This document shows positions 1-8,329 of a stretch of 64,000 bases of DNA, one piece after another (the first letter of the stretch is position 1; each line of letters starts with the position of its first letter). The position numbers and the translations under genes are program-made. The stretch is from assembly GCF_002285635.2 (NCBI RefSeq), contig NZ_CP023049.2, positions 1,984,001 through 2,048,000 of the forward strand, written 5' to 3'. The notes below the pieces were generated by a model. The model did no database searches. It saw nothing but the letters and a program-made list of their open reading frames with translations, and was not told where the DNA came from. Origin of the DNA: Chryseobacterium piperi (GTDB lineage: Bacteria > Bacteroidota > Bacteroidia > Flavobacteriales > Weeksellaceae).

Positions 1-20
1 AGAATCTCTATTTGTTAAAA

Positions 21-581
21 TTACTCTTCATCAAACTCATTATTTTTCAGAAGCTCAGCCAAAACTTTTTTCGCTCGCATCACCCTTACTTTAGTGTTGG
101 CTATAGAAATTCCTAGCTCTTCGGCGATTTCCTTAATGCTCTTCTCTTCAAAAAACCTCAGTTTAATAATATCCTGATAATTAGCGTCTAGCGATTCAAT
201 GGTTTTGATGATTTTCTTTTGCTCTTCATTAGAGATCATCAATTCTTCAGGGGATTTTGCAAATTGGTTTTTTACTTCATCCAGGTTTTCTGTGGGATCC
301 TGATTTTCACGGCTCCTTTTTCTCCAAAAATCAATCACCGTATTCTGTGCAATGGTTAAAATCCAGGTTTTAAATTGAAAATGAGGATCGTACATATCCA
401 GTTTCGATAATACCTTAGAGAAAACGTTTACGGTAATCTCATCGGTATCATTCTCGTCCTTTACCTTTTTCATGACAAAAGAAAAAACATCAACCCAGAA
501 AACATTAATGAGCTTTGTCTGGGCTTTCTGATCCTTTTCTTTTGCTTTTTGGATGAGCAGGAATAATTGTTCGTCGTTCAT
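21..581 (-). CDS. ECF-type RNA polymerase sigma factor
   Basis: A 186-residue sigma-70 family protein of ECF size. The sigma-2 part (about residues 25-90) contains the stretch around FKTWILTIAQNTVIDFWRKR, which matches the usual core-binding and -10 recognition helix. The sigma-4 part (about 125-180) carries a clear helix-turn-helix with KSIKEIAEELGISIANTKVR. A short acidic linker lies between the two. It should redirect RNA polymerase to a small regulon. No anti-sigma gene is visible on the side that is inside the window; one could lie just left of the edge. A good -33/-7 promoter sits directly upstream of the ATG, leaving almost no leader. Which stress or signal it serves cannot be seen from the sequence. 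Confidence 0.93.
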   Translation of the reverse strand: MNDEQLFLLIQKAKEKDQKAQTKLINVFWVDVFSFVMKKVKDENDTDEITVNVFSKVLSKLDMYDPHFQFKTWILTIAQNTVIDFWRKRSRENQDPTENLDEVKNQFAKSPEELMISNEEQKKIIKTIESLDANYQDIIKLRFFEEKSIKEIAEELGISIANTKVRVMRAKKVLAELLKNNEFDEE

Positions 582-588
582 TTAATAA

Positions 589-619
589 CAAATATAATTT
601 ATTTTAAGTGAAAAGGCAA
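589..619 (-). promoter_or_regulatory. Promoter of the ECF sigma gene (Bacteroidetes type)
   Basis: Reading the minus strand, TATATTTG at 596-589 matches the TAnnTTTG -7 element, and TTG at 619-617 lies 20 bases further upstream as a -33 element. The expected transcription start falls only a few bases before the ATG at 581, so the mRNA would be nearly leaderless. Confidence 0.6.
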
Positions 620-632
620 GAAAAGCAAAACC

Positions 633-686
633 GCTAAATTGTAAACTTGCAGAATCATTAATTTGAAGAAAAATTAACAATTTAGC
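633..686. repeat. Intergenic inverted repeat upstream of tyrS
   Basis: GCTAAATTGT at 633-642 and its exact reverse complement ACAATTTAGC at 677-686 flank a 34-base spacer. It is followed by a run of similar short phrases (gatttaacgatttcac, agcaatttcgcaatta). This looks like a degenerate intergenic repeat; its function is unknown. Confidence 0.4.
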
Positions 687-791
687 ATCCAGACAATTTT
701 GTGATTTAACGATTTCACAGTTCAGCAATTTCGCAATTATGCCCTTCCGCCTTTTTACCTTTCAGCTTCTCTTTTTTAACCTTGAATTTAT

Positions 792-799
792 TATCTTTG
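792..799 (+). promoter_or_regulatory. -7 promoter element of tyrS
   Basis: TATCTTTG matches TAnnTTTG exactly and lies 30 bases upstream of the tyrS ATG. I see no convincing -33 TTTG at the usual spacing. Confidence 0.5.
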
Positions 800-829
800 C
801 AACGTTAAATTTTAAAGAAAAATATAATA

Positions 830-2125
830 ATGAATTCCTTTATAGAAGAATTACAATGGCGTGGTCTTTTTGCCGATATGATGCCCGGAACTGATGAGCA
901 ATTAAATAAAGAGGTAACGACTGCATATATCGGTTTTGATCCAACAGCCGATTCTTTGCATATTGGAAGTCTTATTCAAATAAAAATTTTAGCCCACTTT
1001 CAGCAACATGGCCACAAGCCTATTGCCCTGGTTGGAGGTGCTACGGGAATGATCGGTGATCCTTCCGGAAAATCTGCAGAGAGGAATCTTCTCGATGAAG
1101 AAACCCTTTTACATTATGTTGAATGCTTAAAAAATCAGCTTTCAAAATTTTTAAATTTTGATGGAGATGGACCTAATAAAGCTGAACTAGTGAATAACTA
1201 TGACTGGATGAAGAAAATCTCATTCCTGGATTTTGCTAAAAATGTAGGAAAAAACATCACAGTAAACTACATGATGGCTAAAGATTCTGTAAAGAAAAGA
1301 TTTTCAGGAGAAGCAGGAGCAGATGGAATGAGTTTCACAGAGTTTACGTATCAGCTTATTCAAGGGTATGATTTCCTTCATTTATACCAAAACAATAATG
1401 TAAAATTGCAGATGGGAGGTTCTGATCAGTGGGGAAATATTACCACAGGAACAGAATTAATCCGTAGAAAAGCTCAGGGCGAAGCTTTTGCATTGACCGT
1501 TCCTTTGATCACTAAAGCTGACGGCTCTAAATTCGGAAAGTCTGAAAGTGGTGAAAACTACTGGCTGGACAAAAAGAAAACATCCCCTTACAAATTCTAC
1601 CAGTTCTGGCTGAATGCTACAGATGAAGATGCAGAACGATTTATCAAATTTTATACATTCCTGAGCAAAGAAGAAATTGAAGCTTTAGTAGCAGAACACA
1701 AAACAGCTCCACATGAGAGAAAACTTCAAAAGAAACTTGCTGAAGAAGTAACAGTTTGGGTTCATGACAGAGAAGAGTACGAAAAAGCACTGAAAGCATC
1801 TGAAATTCTTTTCGGACGTTCTACCGCTGAAGATTTGGTAAGCCTTGATGAGGAAATTTTCCTTGAAGTATTTGATGGTGTTCCTCAAAAAGAAGTTGCA
1901 AAAGCTGATGTTTTAGGAGTAAATATTATTGATCTGCTTTCTGAAAAGTCAGGTTTCCTTAAATCTAAGAGTGAGGCTCAGAGAGAAATCAAAGGAAACG
2001 CAATTTCAGTTAATAAACAAAAGGTAAATGATACTTTTACGGCTAATGAAAGTGACCTGATTGACGGTAAGTTTTTATTACTGCAAAAAGGGAAAAAAAG
2101 CTATTTTATTGTAAGAGTCATCTAA
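830..2125 (+). CDS. tyrS: Tyrosyl-tRNA synthetase
   Basis: A 431-residue class I aminoacyl-tRNA synthetase, the normal bacterial TyrRS length. It charges tRNA-Tyr with tyrosine using ATP in the cytoplasm. The HIGH-type signature appears as HIGS at residues 44-47 and the KMSKS-type loop as KFGKS starting at residue 234. The tyrosine-pocket phrase GGSDQWGN and the conserved [14 protein letters not shown] block are both present. The C-terminal 70 residues ([23 protein letters not shown]) form the S4 RNA-binding domain. It is an essential housekeeping gene and is monocistronic here, with its own -7 element upstream and a terminator right after the stop. Confidence 0.98.
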   Translation: MNSFIEELQWRGLFADMMPGTDEQLNKEVTTAYIGFDPTADSLHIGSLIQIKILAHFQQHGHKPIALVGGATGMIGDPSGKSAERNLLDEETLLHYVECLKNQLSKFLNFDGDGPNKAELVNNYDWMKKISFLDFAKNVGKNITVNYMMAKDSVKKRFSGEAGADGMSFTEFTYQLIQGYDFLHLYQNNNVKLQMGGSDQWGNITTGTELIRRKAQGEAFALTVPLITKADGSKFGKSESGENYWLDKKKTSPYKFYQFWLNATDEDAERFIKFYTFLSKEEIEALVAEHKTAPHERKLQKKLAEEVTVWVHDREEYEKALKASEILFGRSTAEDLVSLDEEIFLEVFDGVPQKEVAKADVLGVNIIDLLSEKSGFLKSKSEAQREIKGNAISVNKQKVNDTFTANESDLIDGKFLLLQKGKKSYFIVRVI

Positions 2126-2139
2126 TAGAAATAAATAAA

Positions 2140-2168
2140 AGAGTCGGTTTTATAACCGGCTCTTTTTG
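2140..2168 (+). terminator. Rho-independent terminator of tyrS
   Basis: AGAGTCGGTT (2140-2149) pairs with AACCGGCTCT (2154-2163) with one G-T pair and a 4-base loop, followed by a T-run, 15 bases after the tyrS stop. Confidence 0.8.
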
Positions 2169-2205
2169 TAAAGGAAAGTAAGGCTTCACAGCCATTGTTC
2201 AAAAT

Positions 2206-2244
2206 AAAAATAGGCTGCATCACTTTTGATACAGCCTATTTTTT
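2206..2244. terminator. Bidirectional terminator between convergent genes
   Basis: AAAAATAGGCTG at 2206-2217 pairs perfectly with CAGCCTATTTTT at 2233-2244. The A-run and T-run on the two flanks let it act in both directions between tyrS and the convergent lipoprotein gene. Confidence 0.7.
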
Positions 2245-2264
2245 ATTGATAGTAGATTTGATTT

Positions 2265-2699
2265 TTATAATTCAAGGAAGCTATGGAAAACCGCAGCACT
2301 TCTAATGCCTTTTCCTACAACTGTATCACTCTTCGTCACTTCTCCGTCAACATAAATACTAACGATCAGCTTCGAATCATCATTAGGAAGATCTGCATTA
2401 GCAGCAAGGTTCAATTGTGACTGGCTCGAGTTAACAAAAAACTCTCCGCTTGCCCAAGGCAAAGTAATAGGTGTAGTAGGAGTATTATACATATTATTCT
2501 GAACAGTTCCTACCTGAGTTACAATCGTTTTTGAAATTACACCGGTAGTTCCTTTTACCTCAAACTGTACAATATGATCTTTGAATTCTTCATCGTCATC
2601 ATCCTTTTTACAAGAATTCACTACAGAAATTACTGAAAATAATACGATGAATAAAAAAGAAAGTTTAAGTAAACTTTTTGATTTGTAAAATTGCTTCAT
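2265..2699 (-). CDS. Small putative lipoprotein, unknown function
   Basis: A 144-residue protein starting MKQFYKSKSLLKLS. I chose this ATG over a further-upstream TTG because GGAG sits 5 bases before it and the signal peptide begins here. A hydrophobic helix (LSFLFIVLFSVISVV) is followed by NSCKKDDDDEEF, a lipobox-like Cys and an acidic tract typical of surface-exposed Bacteroidetes lipoproteins. The rest is beta-rich, ending with a phrase on a signed quantity (DGEVTKSDTVVGKG). I do not recognise a family. It is probably anchored to the outer membrane after cleavage at the Cys. It is convergent with tyrS and divergent from the esterase gene. Confidence 0.75.
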   Translation of the reverse strand: MKQFYKSKSLLKLSFLFIVLFSVISVVNSCKKDDDDEEFKDHIVQFEVKGTTGVISKTIVTQVGTVQNNMYNTPTTPITLPWASGEFFVNSSQSQLNLAANADLPNDDSKLIVSIYVDGEVTKSDTVVGKGIRSAAVFHSFLEL

Positions 2700-2725
2700 T
2701 TCTCCAAATAGATTTTTTAATGTTT

Positions 2726-2733
2726 CAAATATA
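2726..2733 (-). promoter_or_regulatory. -7 element of the small lipoprotein gene
   Basis: CAAATATA on the plus strand reads TATATTTG on the minus strand, an exact TAnnTTTG match, 27 bases upstream of the chosen ATG at 2699. No -33 element is clear. Confidence 0.45.
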
Positions 2734-2949
2734 AGTTTTTTATCAATATAAAAATAACTTTTATGAAAAATTTCCAATAAAGATTTACAAACAATATCAA
2801 ATCTGCAAAATGAAATTTTTCTTATATTTTAATAGTTAAATGCCATATTTATGAATCATTTAACGATCATTGCCCAAACAGATGTAAACGTTGTTATTAA
2901 GAAATAACAATATTGAACGTTTTAGGATTTATCACTTTAATTTATTAAT

Positions 2950-2957
2950 TATCTTTG
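2950..2957 (+). promoter_or_regulatory. -7 element of the carboxylesterase gene
   Basis: TATCTTTG matches TAnnTTTG exactly and ends only 5 bases before the ATG at 2963. The transcript would start at or next to the start codon, so this mRNA is probably leaderless. Confidence 0.5.
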
Positions 2958-2962
2958 TGCTT

Positions 2963-3601
2963 ATGAATTTAGATTACCTAGTAAGAGAACCCGAAAATAT
3001 TACACCTAATACTCCGATTCTTTTTATGCTTCATGGCTATGGAAGCAATGAACAGGATCTTTTCAGCTTCAGAAAAACACTTCCTGCTGACTGGCTTATC
3101 GTAAGTTTCAGAGCACCGAAGGATACTCAATTTGAAGGATATTCATGGTACGATATCGACTTTAATAATCCTGAAGGTTTTATAGATGTTGATCAGGCAA
3201 AAGAATCCCTAAATAACGTTTTAGAAAACATGTTAAAAATAATTAATCATTATGGATTAACAGAAAGCAAAACTCATTTATGTGGATTCAGCCAGGGAGG
3301 TATTTTATGTTATGCACTAGCTTTGAAATATCCTGAGCTCTTTAATTATGTGGCATGTTTAAGCAGCTACCCTGAAGAAAAAATATTAGGCGATATTGTT
3401 AAAGACAAGAAAAAGCTGGAAAGGCTCCGATTCTTTGTATCTCATGGAACTGAGGACGTTGTTATTCCATTAGAATGGGGACGAAAGGCTGCGGATCTTT
3501 TGTATGATTTGGGCTGTTACTTCACTTTCAGAGAATATATGAGCGGACATGGAGTCAATCAAAAAAATTATATGGATTTAATGGATTTCTTTTCAAAGTA
3601 A
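2963..3601 (+). CDS. Alpha/beta hydrolase, phospholipase/carboxylesterase family
   Basis: A 212-residue serine esterase. The start chosen is the ATG giving MNLDYLVREPEN; a longer frame from an upstream TTG would add 24 unlikely residues and cross the promoter. The fold markers are HGYGSNEQDLF (oxyanion region), the nucleophile elbow GFSQGG, an Asp in SHGTEDVVIP and the catalytic His in MSGHGV. These match the small cytosolic esterases of the YpfH/EstB group that hydrolyse short acyl esters. No signal peptide is present, so it acts in the cytoplasm. It is a single gene with its own promoter; its substrate cannot be inferred. Confidence 0.88.
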   Translation: MNLDYLVREPENITPNTPILFMLHGYGSNEQDLFSFRKTLPADWLIVSFRAPKDTQFEGYSWYDIDFNNPEGFIDVDQAKESLNNVLENMLKIINHYGLTESKTHLCGFSQGGILCYALALKYPELFNYVACLSSYPEEKILGDIVKDKKKLERLRFFVSHGTEDVVIPLEWGRKAADLLYDLGCYFTFREYMSGHGVNQKNYMDLMDFFSK

Positions 3602-3673
3602 TTTACGAAATAGAAAACATTCCCTCAAATACATTACAAAATACATAAACATTATTAAAATTAAGAATGTTTT

Positions 3674-3712
3674 TTTACTGAATGTAATGATAAATTCACT
3701 ACATTCAGTAAA
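3674..3712 (+). promoter_or_regulatory. Strong inverted repeat ending at a start codon
   Basis: TTTACTGAATGTA (3674-3686) and TACATTCAGTAAA (3700-3712) are perfect 13-base complements with a 13-base loop. The last base of the right arm is the A of the ATG of the protease gene. There is no T-run after it, so it is not a typical terminator. It could be an operator or an mRNA hairpin at the start codon. Confidence 0.5.
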
Positions 3713-5037
3713 TGAAAATTAAGCTTTTTATATGGGTCTTTTTTTTGAGTGTTTTGATGAATGCTCAAAATTCATTTGAAATTAAAGATGCAAAAAAAAC
3801 AGTCATCCCTTTTAAGCTTATCAATAATCTCATTTTCATCCCTGTTACTGTTAATGGTGTAGAGCTTACTTTTTTACTAGATACAGGAGTTGCGGAAACT
3901 TCTATTTTTAGTCTGGAAAATAAGGAGCTCAAACTGACGAGTCTGGAAAAAATTAAATTTTCAGGATTAGGAGGAAGTGCCAGTATAGATGGATTCCGGT
4001 CGGATAACAACATTGGTAAAATAGGAAAAAACTTTATTAATAATTCCCTGAGTCTGTTTATTATAGTCGATCAGGAATTTAATATTTCCTCCCATGTCGG
4101 AATTCCCGTGAATGGCATCATTGGATATCATTTCTTTAAAAACCATCCAATCTCAATAGATTATATCACTAAGAAAGTAACAGTTTATAATGACGAGAAT
4201 CTTTTTAAAAAGAAGACCAGAAAATTTGAAGTATTTCCTATTTCTATTGAAAATAACAAGCCCTATATTGAAGCAGATGTAGAGATGACTAATGAAAGAA
4301 AAAGCTCTAAATTATTAATAGATTTAGGTAATAGTGATCCTATTTGGCTATTCCCTACCCTCATTAAAAATTTCGTTTACAATCGTCCGAATATTGATGA
4401 CTTTCTGGGAAGAGGCTTTAATGGTGATGTCTATGGCAAGAGAAGCAGAATTCATAATTTTTATATTGGAGATTTTAAATTTGAAAAGCCTTTGACCGCC
4501 ATGCCTGATGAGTTTTCCATTCAATACGTCAATCTGGTTGCAAACAGAAGAGGATCTATCGGTGGAGAAATCATGCGTCGCTTTACAGTTATTTTTGACT
4601 ATCCTAATGGAAAATTATATTTACGTAAAAATAAAAATTATGACGATCCTTTCCATTTCAATATGAGCGGGCTGGATTTTAAGCAAGACGGATTACAATG
4701 GGAAAAAGATTCATTTTCCCTTGAGACCAAGAGTCCCACTAAAGCAGGAAATGAAGTTCAAGTCATTAATAATAATTTACAATATAAATTTGTTTTAAAG
4801 CCGATCTTTTCCATTGCAGGGGTTCGAAAAGATTCGCCGGCGGATAAAGCGGGTTTAAAAAGAGATGACCAGATTATTACCATCAACGGAAGAAAGACGA
4901 CTGAAATGACTCTGGAACGTATTCTGGAATTAATGAAGTCTGATGAAGGACGAACCATTACCATGGTCGTTAAAAGAAAAAATGAACAACTTACTTTAAG
5001 TTTTATCTTAGAGGATCCAATCCCTTACCAAGAATAG
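3712..5037 (+). CDS. Retropepsin-like aspartyl protease with C-terminal PDZ domain
   Basis: A 441-residue exported protein. A signal peptide (MKIKLFIWVFFLSVLMNAQ) is followed by two retropepsin-like lobes. The first carries the active-site phrase FLLDTGVAETS (about residue 58). The second has LLIDLGNSDP (about residue 203), where the expected Thr is Leu. A PDZ domain covers about residues 350-430 (FSIAGVRKDSPADKAGLKRDDQIITINGRK). Bacteroidetes encode many such periplasmic or surface proteases. The next gene starts one base after the stop, so the two are co-transcribed. Its substrate is unknown, and the DLG in the second lobe means catalytic competence should not be taken for granted. Confidence 0.85.
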   Translation: MKIKLFIWVFFLSVLMNAQNSFEIKDAKKTVIPFKLINNLIFIPVTVNGVELTFLLDTGVAETSIFSLENKELKLTSLEKIKFSGLGGSASIDGFRSDNNIGKIGKNFINNSLSLFIIVDQEFNISSHVGIPVNGIIGYHFFKNHPISIDYITKKVTVYNDENLFKKKTRKFEVFPISIENNKPYIEADVEMTNERKSSKLLIDLGNSDPIWLFPTLIKNFVYNRPNIDDFLGRGFNGDVYGKRSRIHNFYIGDFKFEKPLTAMPDEFSIQYVNLVANRRGSIGGEIMRRFTVIFDYPNGKLYLRKNKNYDDPFHFNMSGLDFKQDGLQWEKDSFSLETKSPTKAGNEVQVINNNLQYKFVLKPIFSIAGVRKDSPADKAGLKRDDQIITINGRKTTEMTLERILELMKSDEGRTITMVVKRKNEQLTLSFILEDPIPYQE

Positions 5038-5038
5038 T

Positions 5039-5563
5039 ATGAAAACAGAAGAAACCACATTAGATAGAATAAGAACAAGACCGAGATTCAAAATGTTTAC
5101 ACATCTCAGTAAGGAAGAGTATGCAGAAAATCTCAGCAAATATCTCAAAGAACATAAAGATGAATTTTCAGGTAATGTCAATAAAGAAGTGGCCACCATT
5201 TGGGTTGCTACAGAATATGATAATTACTGGAAACCCAGACTAGCGCTACGTACTGAAGCAGAAGATGACGAGATCGTTATAAGAGGCGTATTTGGTCCCA
5301 GCTCAGCCGTATGGACCTTCTTCATGTTTCTTTATTTTACGTTCGCCATTTTATGGATGACATTCTTCACCATGTATTATGTGGAAGAGCAAATCAAGAG
5401 CTTTGAATTCCCATGGGCATTAAATGCGTCATTTTTGATGCTTTTTTGTATTGCCGGAACTTATGCCGCAGCCAGATTCGGGCAGAGTAAAGCAAAAGAT
5501 GAAATGCAAAAATTAAGAAGGTTTGCGGAAGAGTCCACGCTTCAATTTGAGAAGAAGTCTTAA
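5039..5563 (+). CDS. Hypothetical two-helix membrane protein
   Basis: A 174-residue protein of no family I recognise. A charged N-terminal half of about 95 residues (KTEETTLDRIRTRPRFKMF) is followed by two predicted membrane helices, AVWTFFMFLYFTFAILWMTFF and NASFLMLFCIAGTYAAARFG, and a short charged tail. Its ATG lies one base after the stop of the PDZ protease, so it is translated from the same message and may help that protease at the membrane (inference). Its stop codon overlaps the stop codon of the convergent L,D-transpeptidase gene in a TTAA. Confidence 0.75.
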   Translation: MKTEETTLDRIRTRPRFKMFTHLSKEEYAENLSKYLKEHKDEFSGNVNKEVATIWVATEYDNYWKPRLALRTEAEDDEIVIRGVFGPSSAVWTFFMFLYFTFAILWMTFFTMYYVEEQIKSFEFPWALNASFLMLFCIAGTYAAARFGQSKAKDEMQKLRRFAEESTLQFEKKS

Positions 5564-6591
5564 GGAGCAGGAACTTCCGGCATTTTAGCAGGTTCCTGAA
5601 TCTCGACCGCTTTTGCAGCTTTGATTGAATCTGCTACTTTTTCCCTGTTGTCCTGTTCTTTGATTATTTTCTCAACATGAGGCTCAATGAGCTTATTCAT
5701 TTCTTCTACTGAAATATTATTGGCGTTAGGATCTTCCAATAATTTTCTCCATGGTTTTCTTCCACCCCATTTATAATCTCCGAAAATCATCACGGCGGTT
5801 CCTTTTGCTTTTGTTGTCGCACCACCAGGATTTAAGATCCATGTATCCGCATAAGAATAGAGCCATTGTGCATCATTCTTCAACAATCTCAGACATGAGT
5901 GTGATGCAGGATAACCCGGTAAGTCATACTGGTGCCATCCTATCCCTCCGATATTAAAAATATTGAAATTATAAGGAAGCTTCCATTCACTGCTGACCGT
6001 AGAGATTGATAACTTCTTTTTCCAGTTGGCAAATGTTAGCCCTCTCGTTGTTTGCGCAGATTTTTTTCCCATACTCGTTGGTCCCCATTTTACGAGGCTT
6101 CCGTTAGAATATACTCCGTAGGCCTGGATAGGATATGAAAAAATAACAAACTTTTTCACGCCACTCAATACGTCCAATTGCATTGGAAACGGAGAGTATG
6201 ACATTAATGTAGTATCCATTTTAGCCGGAACAACCAAAGTATCAGAGTTCCATTTATTTTTTGAATCCAGCCTGTTTAGTGCCAGAATAGCATATCTTTC
6301 TCTTTCCGTATATTTCTTACTGAATGCAGAATATACAGAATCTCTTAGTTTTTTATTTTTAGGAAGAGCTAATGCGTTATAGAACCCATTTTCCTGCATA
6401 GCAGGTGGGATAGATTCTTTTTTTACCACAGAATCTTTCTTCACTGAGTCTGCTTTTAGAGCCGGAGCTTCCGTATTTGTGGTATCGCTAAAAGTGTCAT
6501 TTATTTTCTCGATTTCCTTTTTACATGAAACAAGAAATAAAGCCACTACCATAGTGTATAGAAAAGATTTTTTCACAAGTATGTTATTCAT
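5560..6591 (-). CDS. L,D-transpeptidase (YkuD) lipoprotein with SHSC motif
   Basis: A 343-residue putative lipoprotein: MNNILVKKSFLYTMVVALFL is followed by the lipobox VSCKK. After a low-complexity Lys/Asp/Ser linker comes a YkuD domain with the phrase GWHQYDLPGYPASHSCLRLL. Family members use a Cys in SHGCxR to form 3-3 cross-links in peptidoglycan or to attach proteins. Here the Gly of SHGC is Ser, while the His, Cys and Arg are kept. The C-terminus is a Pro/Glu-rich tail (EPAKMPEVPAP). It would act in the periplasm on the cell wall. It is monocistronic and convergent with the membrane protein gene. Confidence 0.85.
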   Translation of the reverse strand: MNNILVKKSFLYTMVVALFLVSCKKEIEKINDTFSDTTNTEAPALKADSVKKDSVVKKESIPPAMQENGFYNALALPKNKKLRDSVYSAFSKKYTERERYAILALNRLDSKNKWNSDTLVVPAKMDTTLMSYSPFPMQLDVLSGVKKFVIFSYPIQAYGVYSNGSLVKWGPTSMGKKSAQTTRGLTFANWKKKLSISTVSSEWKLPYNFNIFNIGGIGWHQYDLPGYPASHSCLRLLKNDAQWLYSYADTWILNPGGATTKAKGTAVMIFGDYKWGGRKPWRKLLEDPNANNISVEEMNKLIEPHVEKIIKEQDNREKVADSIKAAKAVEIQEPAKMPEVPAP

Positions 6592-6716
6592 AAATATAAG
6601 AGGTCACTTAGTTTTGCTACTCAATACAAATATCAGACCTAAAAACCGAATAATCATAGGGATGAGAAAAAATACCGTAAAAATACGGTCGACAAAATAG
6701 TCATACTCAAAACCAT

Positions 6717-7187
6717 TTATGGAGAAACTGCCATTTTCTGAGAGATAATCAATGCTATCCGCGACGCTTTAATTCTTGAATCCACCTCTTCTTTTTGAAG
6801 AAATTTACCTTTATACAGTCCATATTCCGGATGATCGTTAAAAACGATTTTCTCTACAGAGTAAATCTCGTTGGGAATGTTCGCCCCAAACCAGAATTCA
6901 TCTGCCTTTTGCTTCCAGGTCACCTCATACAAGACAGCATCTTGCGGATATTTAGAATCAGCGTTCTGTTTTGCATAGTCAGCTGCGACCTGATTTCCAT
7001 ACAGAGTCGACATGCTGCTATTTTTAGGGTTTATGGATGATGTTAAAGGAATCATTAACAATGGATTCTCTGTCAGTCCGCTACTTTGCTCAAGTGAAGC
7101 ATTGATATTAAGAGTTTCCTTAGGCTCCTGCCGGCATTCCAATACCAACATACAGCCAAAAATTAAATACAAAATATTGATTTTCAT
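6717..7187 (-). CDS. P460-like exported protein lacking a haem motif
   Basis: A 156-residue protein starting MKINILYLIFGCMLVLEC, a short signal sequence with a Cys that is only a weak lipobox. The mature part (STLYGNQVAADYAKQN, YPQDAVLYEVTWKQKADEFWFGANIP) resembles the N-terminal part of cytochrome P460-type domains, but there is no CxxCH, so it should not bind c-type haem covalently. Its ATG overlaps the stop of the upstream haem-domain gene by four bases (ATGA), so the two are translationally coupled and probably form one periplasmic complex. The exact role is unknown. Confidence 0.65.
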   Translation of the reverse strand: MKINILYLIFGCMLVLECRQEPKETLNINASLEQSSGLTENPLLMIPLTSSINPKNSSMSTLYGNQVAADYAKQNADSKYPQDAVLYEVTWKQKADEFWFGANIPNEIYSVEKIVFNDHPEYGLYKGKFLQKEEVDSRIKASRIALIISQKMAVSP

Positions 7188-8152
7188 TTTTGTTCTATTT
7201 TTTTAAGTTGAGATATAAGGTATAAAGGGGGTGTAAAAACATAATCCTGGTTTTTCATAGGACGATGGCACTCTACGCATTCTTTATCAAAATCTGCATG
7301 ATCACCATAGGGTTTAAGGTCATTTCCTTTCCACCTTCCCCAGCCCCATCCTTTTGTCTTAGAATATTTTTGGGCATCCTTCACCATAAATTCCACTTGA
7401 ATGAACTCTCCTGTTGATATATTTCCATCTTCCTCAACTTCCTGTTTCCATGCCGTCTTTGCGAAAACAGTACCATTGGGCCAGGGATTCGTACGGTGCT
7501 CCTGAATAGCTTTTACCGCAGTCTCATTTCCAAAAATAATCCGCATAGTCCCATTATCAAAACGATCGGTTGTACTAATTGCTTTCCAATTTCTGTAATC
7601 GGGAATATACTGCAACCCATTCGGTGAGGGGTTTACCTGAGCGTATTTAAGATTACCATTAATCCATGCCCTATATTGTTTTTCTGCTTTATTCAACTGG
7701 ACACTGTCTGTCAATTTTCTTGGAACAATGGATAACGCATATTGTTTAAGGGTCTTAATCTGCTCATTATTCAGTTTTGCTGATGAATGTATTGCAGCAT
7801 AGCTCGGTAATGGCATTTCGCCTGATAATATTTTATTAACAGCATAATAAATGGTAGAATTTTGCTGTGCTTTAGGCCAGGCAGCCCATTTTGAAAAATC
7901 CAGAGATTCTCTACCTTCTTTGATATGAGACGTAACAAAGAAATTGGCAGGAGTCACCTGATCATACCATCTCAAATGAGTTTCAGAGGAATGGCAATCG
8001 AAACAAGAATTTCTCAGAATTGCATTCACTTCTTTTGGAACGCCGGCGAGATTTTGAGCAGGAGTTCCGTAATTGATTTTTTCAGGACGAAAAAACTGAA
8101 TCAGAACAAATGCAATCAATAGAATTGCTATTATTTTAGAACCTTTTTTCAT
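7184..8152 (-). CDS. Haem-binding domain plus cytochrome P460 domain protein
   Basis: A 322-residue exported protein. An N-terminal membrane/signal helix (KIIAILLIAFVLIQFF) is followed by a haem-binding domain with CFDCH (about residue 50) and the phrase HLRWYDQVTPANFFVTSH. The C-terminal half is a P460-type domain (LQYIPDYRNWKAIS, WPNGTVFAKTAWKQ, WGWGRWKGNDLKPYG) ending with a second CxxCH, CVECHRPM. Two covalent c-type haems are therefore expected. P460 proteins oxidise small nitrogen compounds or act as redox sensors in other bacteria; here the substrate is unknown. It is the first gene of a two-gene operon with a clear promoter upstream. Confidence 0.82.
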   Translation of the reverse strand: MKKGSKIIAILLIAFVLIQFFRPEKINYGTPAQNLAGVPKEVNAILRNSCFDCHSSETHLRWYDQVTPANFFVTSHIKEGRESLDFSKWAAWPKAQQNSTIYYAVNKILSGEMPLPSYAAIHSSAKLNNEQIKTLKQYALSIVPRKLTDSVQLNKAEKQYRAWINGNLKYAQVNPSPNGLQYIPDYRNWKAISTTDRFDNGTMRIIFGNETAVKAIQEHRTNPWPNGTVFAKTAWKQEVEEDGNISTGEFIQVEFMVKDAQKYSKTKGWGWGRWKGNDLKPYGDHADFDKECVECHRPMKNQDYVFTPPLYLISQLKKIEQK

Positions 8153-8187
8153 GACATTATTGATTAAAGTTTATTAAAATCATAACT

Positions 8188-8217
8188 CAAAGGTAACTGC
8201 AAACAACAGCCTATCAA
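8188..8217 (-). promoter_or_regulatory. Promoter of the haem/P460 operon
   Basis: The minus strand reads TACCTTTG at 8195-8188 (TAnnTTTG) and TTG at 8217-8215, separated by 19 bases, the usual Bacteroidetes spacing. It is 36 bases upstream of the ATG at 8152. Confidence 0.6.
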
Positions 8218-8329
8218 TCTAATTTGATCATGAAAGGGAAAAATAAGTCTTTAAAAGCGAATATATTCTTCCGAAGAATGAGTAATTTTAACAAAAGTAT
8301 TTTAATATTCAACGGACCAGATCAAGTCA

